DNA of 31,649 bases from DAOTTX01 sp034437515 (lineage in GTDB: Bacteria; Chloroflexota; Anaerolineae; Aggregatilineales; Phototrophicaceae), in assembly GCA_034437515.1 (NCBI GenBank), contig DAOTTX010000207.1, forward strand, positions 1 to 31,649, given 5' to 3'. Both the position numbers and the translations under genes were made by a program. Below, one piece after another: positions 14,814 to 23,651 of the stretch. Numbering within the stretch: position 1 is the first letter of the stretch; every line of letters begins with the position of its first letter. Below the pieces are notes generated by a model. That model was not told the origin of the DNA and made no database searches. It saw only the letters and a list, made by a program, of their open reading frames with translations.

Positions 14814-15938
14814 TCATCCCGGCGTGAAATATGAGATGTAACCGCTGTAGAATAACTCCGCACAGACCACCGCACCATAACGCACCGTCGGCAGGATTTC
14901 CCATTCACGCGGCGCACCATACGCCAGACCGATCACAGCGGTGTTGAGGTTCGCCGTTGCCGGGGTGATGCAGTGTGTCACCGGGAACTCGAAACGGTTG
15001 GTACTCGACGAGTTGAGGCCGAACACATAGACATCGTAGAGCATACCACGCCGCACATAGCCTTCTGGCGTTTCGGGGGCGAACTGCTCCGCGCCGAACT
15101 TGCAAAACCAGCGGATGCCATCGCGGTAATTAACGGCGACATCTGCCCGGTCGTATGAGACAACGGTGCAATCCGGGTAAGCCAACATCGGTGAGAGATC
15201 GGTCACACTGCCGACTTGCTGGCGAATCGGTGGTTCCTCGACCGGTTCAGCCGCAAGGTTCGGGCGGGCACCAGATGTGGTGTTGGTGGATGTTGTCGTG
15301 GTCGTTGTGTCAATTGTCGATGTGGTCTCGGTGCCGACGCCATCCGTCAGCAGTGATGTGGTGATACGTGCGATGCCGCCGAGATCCAGATTGACGGGTG
15401 CGGTGCCGTTGCTAGGGCCAAACACACTGGCGGTGTTCAAGTTGCTCAGATTGAACGTCGTGCCCGGTGACCACCCCCAATACGTCAGCACGGATGAACC
15501 GGAGTTATCCGCCAGGAACTCAAAATCCACCGGCAGGTAAAAGCCAACCCATACCACCGGTGCGGTGACTTCAACCGGTACGGGAAAGGTGTAAGTGAAG
15601 TTCCCGGCCTGCGTAATATCGATCCGCGTTTCACTTAGCAGTGTCGCATCAGCCGGGGAGCCTCCGTTGGCGTCCTGGTAGACCACAACGTCAACAGGTG
15701 CGCCGGGTTGGGGCACTTCCACCTGGATGCTGACACTGCCGACCTGGACGGGCAACGTCAGATCTAGCGGGCCGAGGTCGAAGCCGTTGAGCACGAGCGT
15801 GCGCTCCCCGGAGATAAACCAGACTGTGCTGCCGCCGGATGTGTTGTTATTCAGCACCAGTGTCCCCGTTTGGGCGGTTGAGGTCATGGTCAGAAGTACG
15901 ACGAGGGCAATAAGTGCGGTAATTCGCGTCAGTCTCAT
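14814..15938 (-). CDS. Exported two-part protein of unknown function
   Basis: No family recognised. The 374-residue product has a clear signal peptide (MRLTRITALIALVVLL..., cleavage near residue 23). Residues about 25-195 alternate short hydrophobic and polar stretches, like a beta-sandwich. A Thr/Ser-rich linker of about 20 residues follows, and then a C-terminal part of about 140 residues with four Cys (in the DCTVV, WFCKF, THCIT and VVCAE contexts) that could form two disulfides outside the cell. There is no lipobox, LPxTG or second membrane helix, so it should be released or loosely bound. GAGAAAG lies seven bases before the ATG. It is divergent from yajC-secD-secF. Confidence 0.75.
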   Translation of the reverse strand: MRLTRITALIALVVLLTMTSTAQTGTLVLNNNTSGGSTVWFISGERTLVLNGFDLGPLDLTLPVQVGSVSIQVEVPQPGAPVDVVVYQDANGGSPADATLLSETRIDITQAGNFTYTFPVPVEVTAPVVWVGFYLPVDFEFLADNSGSSVLTYWGWSPGTTFNLSNLNTASVFGPSNGTAPVNLDLGGIARITTSLLTDGVGTETTSTIDTTTTTTSTNTTSGARPNLAAEPVEEPPIRQQVGSVTDLSPMLAYPDCTVVSYDRADVAVNYRDGIRWFCKFGAEQFAPETPEGYVRRGMLYDVYVFGLNSSSTNRFEFPVTHCITPATANLNTAVIGLAYGAPREWEILPTVRYGAVVCAELFYSGYISYFTPG

Positions 15939-15994
15939 CAGTTTGCTTTCTCTATTTGCTGCAAGCGACTATCCTCGCATTGCTAGCTATCCTG

Positions 15995-16000
15995 TATAAT
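15995..16000 (+). promoter_or_regulatory. Putative -10 box of the yajC-secD-secF operon
   Basis: A perfect TATAAT lies 68 bases upstream of the yajC ATG, in the divergent gap 15939-16068. No good -35 is visible at 16-18 bases. Confidence 0.45.
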
Positions 16001-16068
16001 CTTGGCTGATATTTTAGAGTTAATCTCTGGAATGGTCAAGCAAGCTGAATGTTAGAGGTTGGATCAAT

Positions 16069-16401
16069 ATGGCTGAATTTGCGCTGTTAGCGTTCGTAAT
16101 GTTGCTCGGTTTGGGTGCGTATTGGTCGATGGTGATCTTCCCAAAACAACGTGATTTTGAGAAACGCCAGCGGTTCGCCCGTGACCTGGCAGAAGGTGAC
16201 GAGATCATCACCTATGGTGGTATGATCGGACGGGTGATCGACATTGACGCCGAAATGGGCATCGCCTATGTCGAGATCGCAGAGGGGGTGGTTGTACGGG
16301 TGCTGAACGCTGCGTTGATGCAGCCCTATGACCCGGAAGAGATCGCGGAAAACGCACGGCGCGGCCTCGAAAAAGAAGAACAGGAAGAAATCGCAGGCTA
16401 A
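16069..16401 (+). CDS. yajC: Preprotein translocase subunit YajC
   Basis: YajC associates with SecD and SecF in the Sec holotranslocon. The 110-residue product has the family layout: one N-terminal transmembrane helix (about 3-24), the FPKQRDFEKR segment, then a small beta domain with GDEIITYGGMIGRV at about 43-56. The charged tail is Glu-rich. It is followed by secD 42 bases later, the usual gene order. Confidence 0.93.
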   Translation: MAEFALLAFVMLLGLGAYWSMVIFPKQRDFEKRQRFARDLAEGDEIITYGGMIGRVIDIDAEMGIAYVEIAEGVVVRVLNAALMQPYDPEEIAENARRGLEKEEQEEIAG

Positions 16402-16430
16402 ACACCTGTCTATTTGAATGTATGTACTGA

Positions 16431-16437
16431 GGGAAGG
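16431..16437 (+). promoter_or_regulatory. Ribosome binding site deciding the secD start
   Basis: GGGAAGG lies six bases before the ATG at 16444. The in-frame ATG at 16414 would put this site inside the gene and is rejected. Confidence 0.65.
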
Positions 16438-16443
16438 ACCTTC

Positions 16444-17994
16444 ATGAAACACCATTACAGGTGGCTCGTTTTTGTCGTCATCCTGGCGACCTTCGCACTC
16501 TGGGTGAGCATCCCCGGCAACGAAGGCGTGAGCTTTGATTTTAACGGTGACGACGAGCCGGATTTTACGTTGAATGTGTACGAGAGCCTGGGGTTAGATA
16601 TTATCGGTGGGTTGCGCGTGTTGCTACGTGCTGATCTACCCAGCGATGCCTATACTCGTGACGAGCTACAAGAGGCCGCGAATAATGTTTCCCGCCGTGT
16701 GAACGGCCTGGGTTTATCTGAAGCGACTATACAGCTTCAGGGGGATACACGCATCCTCGTAGAACTGCCGGGGATCGTCGATGAAATCCAAGCACGGCAG
16801 ACCATCCAGCAGACCGCGTTGTTGGAGTTCGTCAATTTCGCCGGGATCGACTCCAGCACGATTGCGACTTACGAAGGTCAGCCCGTGCTGACGACAGAAC
16901 AGGTACGCATCGAGGAGCAGCGCCAACGCGCACTCGAAGAGCAGGGCGAAGAAGCGACTGGCGAGGACGAGGAAGCGACCGAAGCACTTACCGACCCGAC
17001 CAGTGTCGCCCTGACGACGATTGGCACGCTGGCGACACAGCTAATGCCGGAAGGGGTAAATCTTTTACCGCCGCTGACCCGTGCCGGGCCGCTCCGGGAT
17101 GATGGCGAAGGCCAACCGCCGTTTGAAACTGTAATGACAGGTGATGGCCTCTCCGCTGCGGCCGCAGAACGTGACCCTACCAGCGGTCAATGGCTGATCC
17201 GCTTTGAACTGACCGACGAGGGTGGTGATGTGTTCGGTCCGTTCACCGGGTCGAATGTCGGGCAACCGATGGCAATCATTCTGGACGGTATCTTGCTTTC
17301 TGCGCCTACTATTCAGGATGCGCTGCCGACCGGTGGTGTGATTAGCGGTCAATTCACCGAGGACGAAGCCAAACAGCTTGCGCTGCAACTGCGCTCCGGT
17401 GCATTGCCGATCCCGTTGAGTGTCGAGAGCTTCTCTCGCGTTGGGGCAACCCTCGGTCAAGAATCGGTCGAGTTGAGTATCCGCGCCGGGATCGTCGGTG
17501 TAATCATCGTGCTGACGTTCATGCTGTTCTACTATCGTTTGCCCGGCCTGGCTGCTGACCTGGCGCTGCTGGTGTTCATCGTGTTGAACCTGGCTATATT
17601 CAAGCTCCTCCCGGTCACATTGACCCTACCCGCAATCACGGGTTTCCTCATATCTATCGGTACAGCGGTCGATGGTAATATTCTGATCTTCGAGCGGTTG
17701 AAAGAAGAACTGCGCGACGGGAAAGATTTGCAGTCTGCGCTCGATGCCGGGTTCGACCGTGCGTGGACGTCGATTCGGGACTCGAATATCTCTACGATTA
17801 TCATCTGCGGCATTCTGTTTTTCTTCGGGCAGACGCCGGGCGCGAGTATCGTGAGTGGCTTTGCGATCACTCTGGCGATTGGTCTGGTACTGAATCTGTT
17901 TACGGCGGTGCTGGTCACGCGGACGTTCCTTTACGTTATCGTCGGTTTGGGAAGTGGTGCCATTGCAGAACGTAAATGGTTGCTGGGCACATAA
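16444..17994 (+). CDS. secD: Protein translocase subunit SecD
   Basis: SecD is an RND-like membrane protein that, with SecF, uses the proton gradient to pull exported proteins across. The 516-residue product has an N-terminal transmembrane helix (about 6-23), then GLDIIGG at 50-56, the first signature. A large external P1 domain follows, containing the FTEDEAKQLALQLRSGALP segment near its end, and five transmembrane helices fill the C-terminal third. Within P1, residues about 155-182 form a strongly acidic stretch rich in Glu, Gln and Ala that looks like a lineage insert. The start is taken from its Shine-Dalgarno. secF follows after 18 bases. Confidence 0.95.
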   Translation: MKHHYRWLVFVVILATFALWVSIPGNEGVSFDFNGDDEPDFTLNVYESLGLDIIGGLRVLLRADLPSDAYTRDELQEAANNVSRRVNGLGLSEATIQLQGDTRILVELPGIVDEIQARQTIQQTALLEFVNFAGIDSSTIATYEGQPVLTTEQVRIEEQRQRALEEQGEEATGEDEEATEALTDPTSVALTTIGTLATQLMPEGVNLLPPLTRAGPLRDDGEGQPPFETVMTGDGLSAAAAERDPTSGQWLIRFELTDEGGDVFGPFTGSNVGQPMAIILDGILLSAPTIQDALPTGGVISGQFTEDEAKQLALQLRSGALPIPLSVESFSRVGATLGQESVELSIRAGIVGVIIVLTFMLFYYRLPGLAADLALLVFIVLNLAIFKLLPVTLTLPAITGFLISIGTAVDGNILIFERLKEELRDGKDLQSALDAGFDRAWTSIRDSNISTIIICGILFFFGQTPGASIVSGFAITLAIGLVLNLFTAVLVTRTFLYVIVGLGSGAIAERKWLLGT

Positions 17995-18012
17995 GGGAGA
18001 GAAAGACATACG

Positions 18013-18969
18013 ATGTTTAACTTAATGGAAAAACGCCGCTGGTATTTCATGATCTCCGGTGTGGCGTTGACGATCTCAATCGGTCTGATGGTCTACTCGA
18101 CATTGACGACCGGGCAACCGTTCCGCCTGGGAATTGACTTCCAGGGCGGGAGTATCTACGAAATCCAGTTTGAAGAAGCAGGAGCCAACGAAGAGAACAT
18201 CCGCGAGGTGTTTAACAGTCTGGGAGATGAAAATCCGATTATCCAGCGGCTTGGCGATGAGAACGACTATCGTTGGTCAATTCGTGGGAGCTTCACCGAG
18301 GGGCAGTCTTCCGAGGAAGTGATCGAAGCGTTGGAGACCATTGCACCCGTCGCGGAAGACAGCGTGAATATCGAGCAGGTTTCCGGTACGGTGGGGCAGG
18401 AAGTGACACGAGCGTCGCTCTTTGCCGTGTTCGCGGCTTCTATCGTGATTACCGGCTTCATCGTGATCGCCTTCCGCACGGTGCCCAAACGTACACGTTA
18501 CGGCCTATGTGCGATTGCGGCGATGTTGCATGACGTTTTAATTGTGATGGGGGCGATGGCGCTTTTTGGTCTGATATTCGGTTGGGAGATCGATGCGTTG
18601 TTCCTGACGGCAGTGTTGACGGTTGTCGGTTTTTCTGTACAGGACTCGATTGTGGTGTTCGACCGGATCCGCGAGAACATCCCCAAGCACGTCGGTGAAC
18701 CCTACGAGACGATTGTTGACCGCAGTGTATGGGAGACGATCCATCGCTCGCTGGCGACACAGTTAAACGCCTTCTTCATCATGATCGCGATTCTACTTTT
18801 CGGTGGGGATACGGTGCAGCAGTTTATCGCGGTGCTGTTTATCGGTCTGCTATCGGGGACGTATTCGTCGATCTTTGTGGCGGTGCCGTTGCTCGTTTCC
18901 TGGGAGAAGGGTGAACTACCGTTGTTAGAAGGGGATGAAAACATCGCGGCAAGCCCTGCAAAGGCCTGA
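18013..18969 (+). CDS. secF: Protein translocase subunit SecF
   Basis: SecF pairs with SecD in the membrane. The 318-residue product has an N-terminal helix, then GIDFQGGSIYEIQF (the SecF first signature), a short external domain and five C-terminal transmembrane helices. The conserved VGFSVQDSIVVFDRIREN segment lies between them. Length is normal. A GGGAG lies 13 bases upstream of the ATG, so the in-frame ATG at 18025 is a possible alternative. Confidence 0.95.
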   Translation: MFNLMEKRRWYFMISGVALTISIGLMVYSTLTTGQPFRLGIDFQGGSIYEIQFEEAGANEENIREVFNSLGDENPIIQRLGDENDYRWSIRGSFTEGQSSEEVIEALETIAPVAEDSVNIEQVSGTVGQEVTRASLFAVFAASIVITGFIVIAFRTVPKRTRYGLCAIAAMLHDVLIVMGAMALFGLIFGWEIDALFLTAVLTVVGFSVQDSIVVFDRIRENIPKHVGEPYETIVDRSVWETIHRSLATQLNAFFIMIAILLFGGDTVQQFIAVLFIGLLSGTYSSIFVAVPLLVSWEKGELPLLEGDENIAASPAKA

Positions 18970-18981
18970 CCACAACCTCTC

Positions 18982-19018
18982 GGAAGGATGCCTACGGGTG
19001 TCCTTTCGTGTTTCTTTA
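18982..19018 (+). terminator. Imperfect terminator after secF
   Basis: GGAAGGATGCC (18982-18992) pairs with GGTGTCCTTTC (18997-19007) with three G-T wobbles around a four-base loop, followed by GTGTTTCTTT. It lies in the short gap between secF and the convergent histidine kinase. Confidence 0.55.
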
Positions 19019-20233
19019 TGCAAGTGGCAGGGTGACGAAAAAGGTTGTGCCTTTGCCTTCTTCGCTTTCCAGCCAGATTTGTCCGCTGTGTGCCTCGACG
19101 ATGTGTTTGGTAATGACCAGACCTAAGCCGGTGCCGGTGGTTTCTCTGGCGGTGGTCTTCGCACGGAAGAACTTCTGAAACATCTGCTTCTGGTTCTCTT
19201 TCGAGATGCCGTAACCCGTATCCTCGACGGCGACCCGCACCATCGATTCGTCCTCTGAATGCAGGCTCGTATGGACGAAGATCTCACCGTTCTTACGGTT
19301 GTATTTGATGGCGTTGGTGAGCAAGTTGAGCAGCACTTGTTTGATCTTACCGCGATCTCCCTCAATGCGAAACGGTGTGTTATTCGTCGAGATTTTGATG
19401 TGCTTGTCGTGCGCTTGTGGTTCTACCACAACGGCGCTTTCTTCGAGCAACTTGGGCAGGTCGAAAACCTCAATTTCAAGCTTGGTACGTCCCGATTCCA
19501 TCCGTGCGAGGTCGAGGAAATCGGTCGTCAGGCGCATCAGACGTTGGGTTTCGCTCTGCATCGTGCCGATCATCTCATCGTGGCGCTCAACTGGCAGGTC
19601 TTCCCGTAAGAGTAACGCCGTGCTGACCTGAAGCGAGAGCAGCGGCGTCCGTAACTCATGTACCATCTCCGCGATAAAATCACTCTGGCGAAACAGGCGG
19701 GCGTTCTCAATGGCGATTGCCGCTTGCCCGGCGAGGATCGTAAGTGTGTTGATGTCGATCTCGTTAAATTTTGCCTCACCCATTTTGTTGATCGCCTCTA
19801 GCACACCGACGACCTTTTTATGCGTCTTCAGCGGCACGGCGACCATGCTTCTGGTGCGAAATTCCATCGTATCATCGACTTTGCCGAAGTGCCCCGCCGT
19901 GTTAGAAACATCCTGAATGACACGCGGCTCCCCATGCTTAACGACCCAGCCCGCGATGCTGTCTTCCATCGGGACGATAATTTCTTCCATCTGTTTGGGG
20001 TCCATGTTAGAAGAGATCTCAAAACGAAGCTCGCCAGTGTTGGGATCAACGAGGATGATGGATGCCGCTTCACAGGCCGTCAATTCCAGACAGGCGGCGA
20101 TGATTTGCCGCAACAGCGAACCGTGATCGTAGGTCGAGTTGAGCTGACGACTGATCTCGATAATGCGCTCATAGTGGGAAAGTAAAACGGCGTTGGTTTG
20201 AGGATCACGTTTTTCGATCTCAGTAATGCTCAT
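19016..20233 (-). CDS. Soluble GAF-domain sensor histidine kinase
   Basis: The 405-residue product has an N-terminal GAF domain (about 30-180, ending in the VVGVLEAINKMG strand) and then a dimerisation/phosphoacceptor domain with His192 in MVHELRTPL. The ATPase domain follows, with an N box (NLLTNAIKYN), DTGYGI and GTGLGL. No membrane helix is seen, so it senses a cytoplasmic signal or a partner protein. It is the last of three minus-strand genes, after the CpaE-like regulator and the sirtuin. Its ATG overlaps the sirtuin TGA as ATGA, implying coupled translation. The CpaE-like regulator, which carries a receiver domain, is a natural candidate partner; this is inferred from position only. Confidence 0.94.
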   Translation of the reverse strand: MSITEIEKRDPQTNAVLLSHYERIIEISRQLNSTYDHGSLLRQIIAACLELTACEAASIILVDPNTGELRFEISSNMDPKQMEEIIVPMEDSIAGWVVKHGEPRVIQDVSNTAGHFGKVDDTMEFRTRSMVAVPLKTHKKVVGVLEAINKMGEAKFNEIDINTLTILAGQAAIAIENARLFRQSDFIAEMVHELRTPLLSLQVSTALLLREDLPVERHDEMIGTMQSETQRLMRLTTDFLDLARMESGRTKLEIEVFDLPKLLEESAVVVEPQAHDKHIKISTNNTPFRIEGDRGKIKQVLLNLLTNAIKYNRKNGEIFVHTSLHSEDESMVRVAVEDTGYGISKENQKQMFQKFFRAKTTARETTGTGLGLVITKHIVEAHSGQIWLESEEGKGTTFFVTLPLA

Positions 20234-21015
20234 GAAGATCGCTCCAATTGGTGGACAATTTTCGGCAAAATGACCGCAGCACGATCATGAATTACGACGT
20301 CTGCCAGCCGATCAGCCGGGGTTGGTTCCAGGTTGACGATAATCAACTTGGCGCCGGTGCGTTTTGCAAGAACGGGTATATCACTGGCGGGGGCAACTTC
20401 CAGCGACGACCCGATGACGATCATCAGGTCACACCGGCGTGTGGCTTCCTGCGCGGCGTTGAACACACGAATAGGCAGTTGCTCACCAAACAGGATCACA
20501 TCCGGTTTGATCGGCCCCTGGCAGGTGGGGCAGGTTGGTGCTTTGCCATCGACCATGAATTGTTTCATGATCGAGTCAGCCTCAAACTTTTCAAAACAGT
20601 GGATGCACGTCGCCTGACGCATATGCCCGTGTAACTCATGGACGACCTTACTTCCGGCGCGGTTGTGGAGCGCGTCGATGTTCTGTGTGATGATCCCGCG
20701 CAGGTTACCGATGCGTTCTAGGTCAACCAGGGCATCGTGCGCCGGGTTCGGCTGTGCGTTGAGGGTCGTTTCCGTCAGTGGACGAACCCAATCGTAAAAT
20801 GCCTGTGGGTTTTTCTTAAAGCCGTAGATGCTGGCGACTTCTAGCGGATCGACATTCGTCCACAAGCCCGAATCCGGGCTGCGGAAATCTGGGATACCGG
20901 ATTCCGTGCTGATGCCTGCGCCGGAAAACGCGATAGCGTGCGTTGCATGACTGAACAAAGCGGCGGCTCGTTTAATTTTTTCGGTTCGGGTTTCATCAAT
21001 CATTTGAGTAATCAT
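20230..21015 (-). CDS. Sir2-family NAD-dependent protein deacylase
   Basis: Sirtuins remove acyl groups from lysine while consuming NAD. The 261-residue product has GAGIS at 32-36, GIPDFR at 40-45, TQNID at 110-114, the catalytic His129 in ELHG, and a zinc site of Cys137, Cys140, Cys162 and Cys165. The Tyr-x-x-Arg pair that marks CobB/SIRT5-like desuccinylases is not clearly present: the corresponding segment reads AFYDWVRP, with Arg four residues after Tyr. That leans toward plain deacetylation, as in the Thermotoga-type enzyme. No strong Shine-Dalgarno precedes 21015, and the ATG at 21003 is an alternative. It sits between a receiver-ATPase and a histidine kinase, overlapping the latter by four bases. 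Confidence 0.94.
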   Translation of the reverse strand: MITQMIDETRTEKIKRAAALFSHATHAIAFSGAGISTESGIPDFRSPDSGLWTNVDPLEVASIYGFKKNPQAFYDWVRPLTETTLNAQPNPAHDALVDLERIGNLRGIITQNIDALHNRAGSKVVHELHGHMRQATCIHCFEKFEADSIMKQFMVDGKAPTCPTCQGPIKPDVILFGEQLPIRVFNAAQEATRRCDLMIVIGSSLEVAPASDIPVLAKRTGAKLIIVNLEPTPADRLADVVIHDRAAVILPKIVHQLERSS

Positions 21016-21044
21016 AACGTTATTCTTAGTTTTCGTAACTTATT

Positions 21045-22187
21045 TTAACGTCCGTTAGCGGGAATGCGCAGGGTGTCCTCGGCGAGTTTGCGCAATTGGC
21101 TGGAGATAATCGAATCCGGCTTGAATTTGACCACCGGCATCCCGGCCTCAATCGCTTGATAGGTCAGCGGTGCATCAGCATCAATGGTTGCGCTGATTTC
21201 CCGGTCGAGGGTTGTTTCGATCTCATGCCAGGATGGTTGTAAATCATGTTGGACGCGATTAACCACCACGATATACACCGGGATCGCCTTGCGCGCTGTG
21301 ACCTCTTTGAGCAGGTCACGGGTCAGTGGCAGTAATGCCTTGTTCGGGTCAACCAGGATGATGAGCTTTTCAAGTTGGTCACGCACGGCATGGATGAGGG
21401 GTGAATAACCGCTCCCAAGATCGAGCACGGTCGGGTTGCCGAGATGTCTGAGAGTTTTAACAACGGCAGCGGTTGTCTCCGGTGCGTAACGTACCAATGT
21501 TTCCATCGGGTGGGTGGACGACAACAGCGCCCGCAGGCCGGTTTGATGGGTGTAAATCAAGTCTTTGAGCAGTGCCGGTGTGATCTCCGCTATTGGCTTG
21601 CCGAGAGCGATTGAAATGCTCTTGCTGCGTGGTGCGCCCAGGTAGAGGCCCATGCTACCACTGCCGGGGCGGAAGTCGGCGACGATTGGTTTTTGCTCAC
21701 CGCTTAACATCGCTGCGGCGATGTTCAAAGCGACGGTTGTGGTGCCCAGACCGCCTTTTGTGCCCAAAACACCGATCACACCGGTACTGCTTTGTGGTTT
21801 GGTTGTTCCGGCATTGCCGTTACGGTCAAGAATCGTTTTGACACGCGCGGCTAACTCTGCGGGGTGGGTGGGCTTCGTCAGGTAATCATCCGCGCCAGCC
21901 TCGAAACCCGCGACCTTATCGTCAAGCAATGTCTTCGCCGTAAACATGATAATGGGGATTGCTCTGGTGCTGTCGTCGTCGCGCAGGCGGCGGCAGACTT
22001 CGTAACCGTTCATATCTGGCATCATCACATCGAGGATGATGAGATCAGGGATTTCGTTGAGCGCCTTCGTGATGGCCTGATGACCAGCGTTGGCTGCAAT
22101 GACGTCGTAACCGTGACGTTGCAGCATTAAGCCGATCAGCTTGAGGCTGTCAACATCATCATCAACGATAAGAATTTTTTCGGACAT
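21045..22187 (-). CDS. Receiver domain fused to CpaE/MinD-like ATPase
   Basis: The first 120 residues are a complete response-regulator receiver: Asp9-Asp10-Asp11, phospho-acceptor Asp53 (LDVMMPDMNG), Thr83 and Lys105. Residues about 138-375 are a ParA/MinD-type ATPase of the CpaE kind. Its P-loop reads TKGGLGTTT, keeping the first (signature) Lys but with Thr in place of the second, as is common in CpaE proteins. CpaE proteins usually place Tad/Flp pilus machines, but no tad or cpa genes are in this window. The ATG has no clear Shine-Dalgarno. The promoter upstream (22221-22249) is good, and the sirtuin follows after 29 bases. Confidence 0.9.
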   Translation of the reverse strand: MSEKILIVDDDVDSLKLIGLMLQRHGYDVIAANAGHQAITKALNEIPDLIILDVMMPDMNGYEVCRRLRDDDSTRAIPIIMFTAKTLLDDKVAGFEAGADDYLTKPTHPAELAARVKTILDRNGNAGTTKPQSSTGVIGVLGTKGGLGTTTVALNIAAAMLSGEQKPIVADFRPGSGSMGLYLGAPRSKSISIALGKPIAEITPALLKDLIYTHQTGLRALLSSTHPMETLVRYAPETTAAVVKTLRHLGNPTVLDLGSGYSPLIHAVRDQLEKLIILVDPNKALLPLTRDLLKEVTARKAIPVYIVVVNRVQHDLQPSWHEIETTLDREISATIDADAPLTYQAIEAGMPVVKFKPDSIISSQLRKLAEDTLRIPANGR

Positions 22188-22220
22188 AGTTTGGATGACC
22201 GTAATATTAACGTGCCGCTC

Positions 22221-22249
22221 AGTTTAGCATGAAAGCGGATGCGAGGCAA
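22221..22249 (-). promoter_or_regulatory. Promoter of the CpaE-like/sirtuin/histidine kinase operon
   Basis: On the minus strand TTGCCT (22249-22244), a 17-base spacer and TAAACT (22226-22221), with TGC just before the -10. The start near 22214 leaves about 27 bases before the ATG at 22187. Confidence 0.7.
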
Positions 22250-22280
22250 GCAAGGAAGGTTATGATTTTTTAACCTCAAT

Positions 22281-22308
22281 TTGCTCATGAACAAGACTCA
22301 GTTACAAT
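22281..22308 (+). promoter_or_regulatory. Promoter of the second histidine kinase gene
   Basis: TTGCTC (22281-22286), a 16-base spacer and TACAAT (22303-22308). The start near 22315 gives a leader of about 62 bases to the ATG at 22378, with AAAGG nine bases before it. Together with the opposite promoter it accounts for most of the 190-base gap. Confidence 0.6.
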
Positions 22309-22377
22309 AATATACAGAGGGTTAAGAAAATCATTTTAATCATACGTTAGGATTGTTGCGCATAAAGGCAATCATCA

Positions 22378-23580
22378 ATGACCTACGAAGATAATCATCT
22401 CAATCATATCGAACAAATGCTGCTACGGCGCATGACGCATATCGTCGCAACGGTGAATTCTCCACGTGAGGCAGTCGTGCCAGCATTAGAGGTCGCGCAG
22501 TCCCTGACAGGTGCGCTAGGTGGGGCGCTTGTCGTGTTTGAGGAATCGGCCTCGGTTGATGTGATCGGGATAGATCGCAGCCAACTTCCCTCATTCAACG
22601 AATTACAACAGCTTGCCGAAGATCTCTACGAAGGTATCTACATCAATCCAGAACTTCCGGAGGGTATGACGGTTAGCAAAGCGGGGTGGCTGGCTGGTGT
22701 CGTTCGTGCGCCGGATCGCGTCATCGGCCTTTTGTGGTTGCTGTTCGACAGCGTACCGGAATTCACCAACGATGAGGAAATCGCCATGATCGCCTTGATG
22801 GATGGCATGACCATCGTCTCTCGTAACCTGCTCTCCGTCGCCCGACAGGAAAAGCTCAGCCGCAACCAGAGCGAGTTTATGCGTATCGTCTCGCATGACC
22901 TGCGTTCTCCACTAACGGCGATGCAGGGTTTCGCCAGCATGTTAGAGATGGTCGGCGACCTCAACGAAAAGCAGATTCACTTTGCCAACAAAATTCTGAG
23001 TGGCATCACACAGATGACGTCTATCGTGGATAACTTCCAGGATGCGGGACGTTTTGACCCGGAGACGGGCTTTTACGAGATGGAACGCGCTCCGTGTGAC
23101 TTGACCGATGTTGTGCAGCGGATCATACGCACTCATCTATTGCCAGCAGAAAAGCAAGATCTGACAATTAAAACGGTCATTGCTGACGACATTCCGATCA
23201 TCAACGTGGATGCCAACATGATCGAGCGTGCCACCACCAATTTGATCGATAACGCCATTAAATACACACCGAATGGGCATAATATCCTCGTCGGTTTGCA
23301 CCGGGAAGACGAAAATATCATCATCAGTGTGGCGGATAACGGCCTGGGCATCAGTGAAGAAAACCAGAAGATGCTGTTTGAGCGGCACGTTCGCATCCCG
23401 CGACGTGAGCATAAAAAGGTGAAGGGCAGCGGCCTGGGGTTGTTCATCGTGCGGAGTATTGCGCAGCGGCATGGTGGGCGTGCCTGGGTAAAGAGCGAAG
23501 AGGGTAAAGGCACGACATTCTACATCAGTATTCCGCTCGCCGGTAAGAATATGTTGTTTTCCGGCACGGCTGGCGATTAA
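22378..23580 (+). CDS. Soluble sensor histidine kinase with N-terminal GAF-like domain
   Basis: The 400-residue product has an N-terminal region of about 150 residues that looks like a GAF-type sensor fold, though with weaker sequence signatures than the kinase at 19016-20233. A phosphoacceptor helix follows with His173 in VSHDLRSPL. The ATPase domain has the N box (NLIDNAIKYTPNG), DNGLGI and GSGLGL. No transmembrane segment is seen. It is divergent from the CpaE-like operon and shares its control region, so the two may be regulated together. A small terminator follows. Confidence 0.94.
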   Translation: MTYEDNHLNHIEQMLLRRMTHIVATVNSPREAVVPALEVAQSLTGALGGALVVFEESASVDVIGIDRSQLPSFNELQQLAEDLYEGIYINPELPEGMTVSKAGWLAGVVRAPDRVIGLLWLLFDSVPEFTNDEEIAMIALMDGMTIVSRNLLSVARQEKLSRNQSEFMRIVSHDLRSPLTAMQGFASMLEMVGDLNEKQIHFANKILSGITQMTSIVDNFQDAGRFDPETGFYEMERAPCDLTDVVQRIIRTHLLPAEKQDLTIKTVIADDIPIINVDANMIERATTNLIDNAIKYTPNGHNILVGLHREDENIIISVADNGLGISEENQKMLFERHVRIPRREHKKVKGSGLGLFIVRSIAQRHGGRAWVKSEEGKGTTFYISIPLAGKNMLFSGTAGD

Positions 23581-23610
23581 CTTCACCCATAAAACACGCT
23601 ACAATCGGAG

Positions 23611-23629
23611 GGCACCCCGGTGCCTTTTT
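23611..23629 (+). terminator. Intrinsic terminator after the second histidine kinase
   Basis: GGCACCCCGGTGCC (23611-23624) forms a short GC stem followed by TTTTT, before mutL begins at 23652. Confidence 0.7.
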
Positions 23630-23651
23630 CCGTTTAGATATTCTAACCGTT

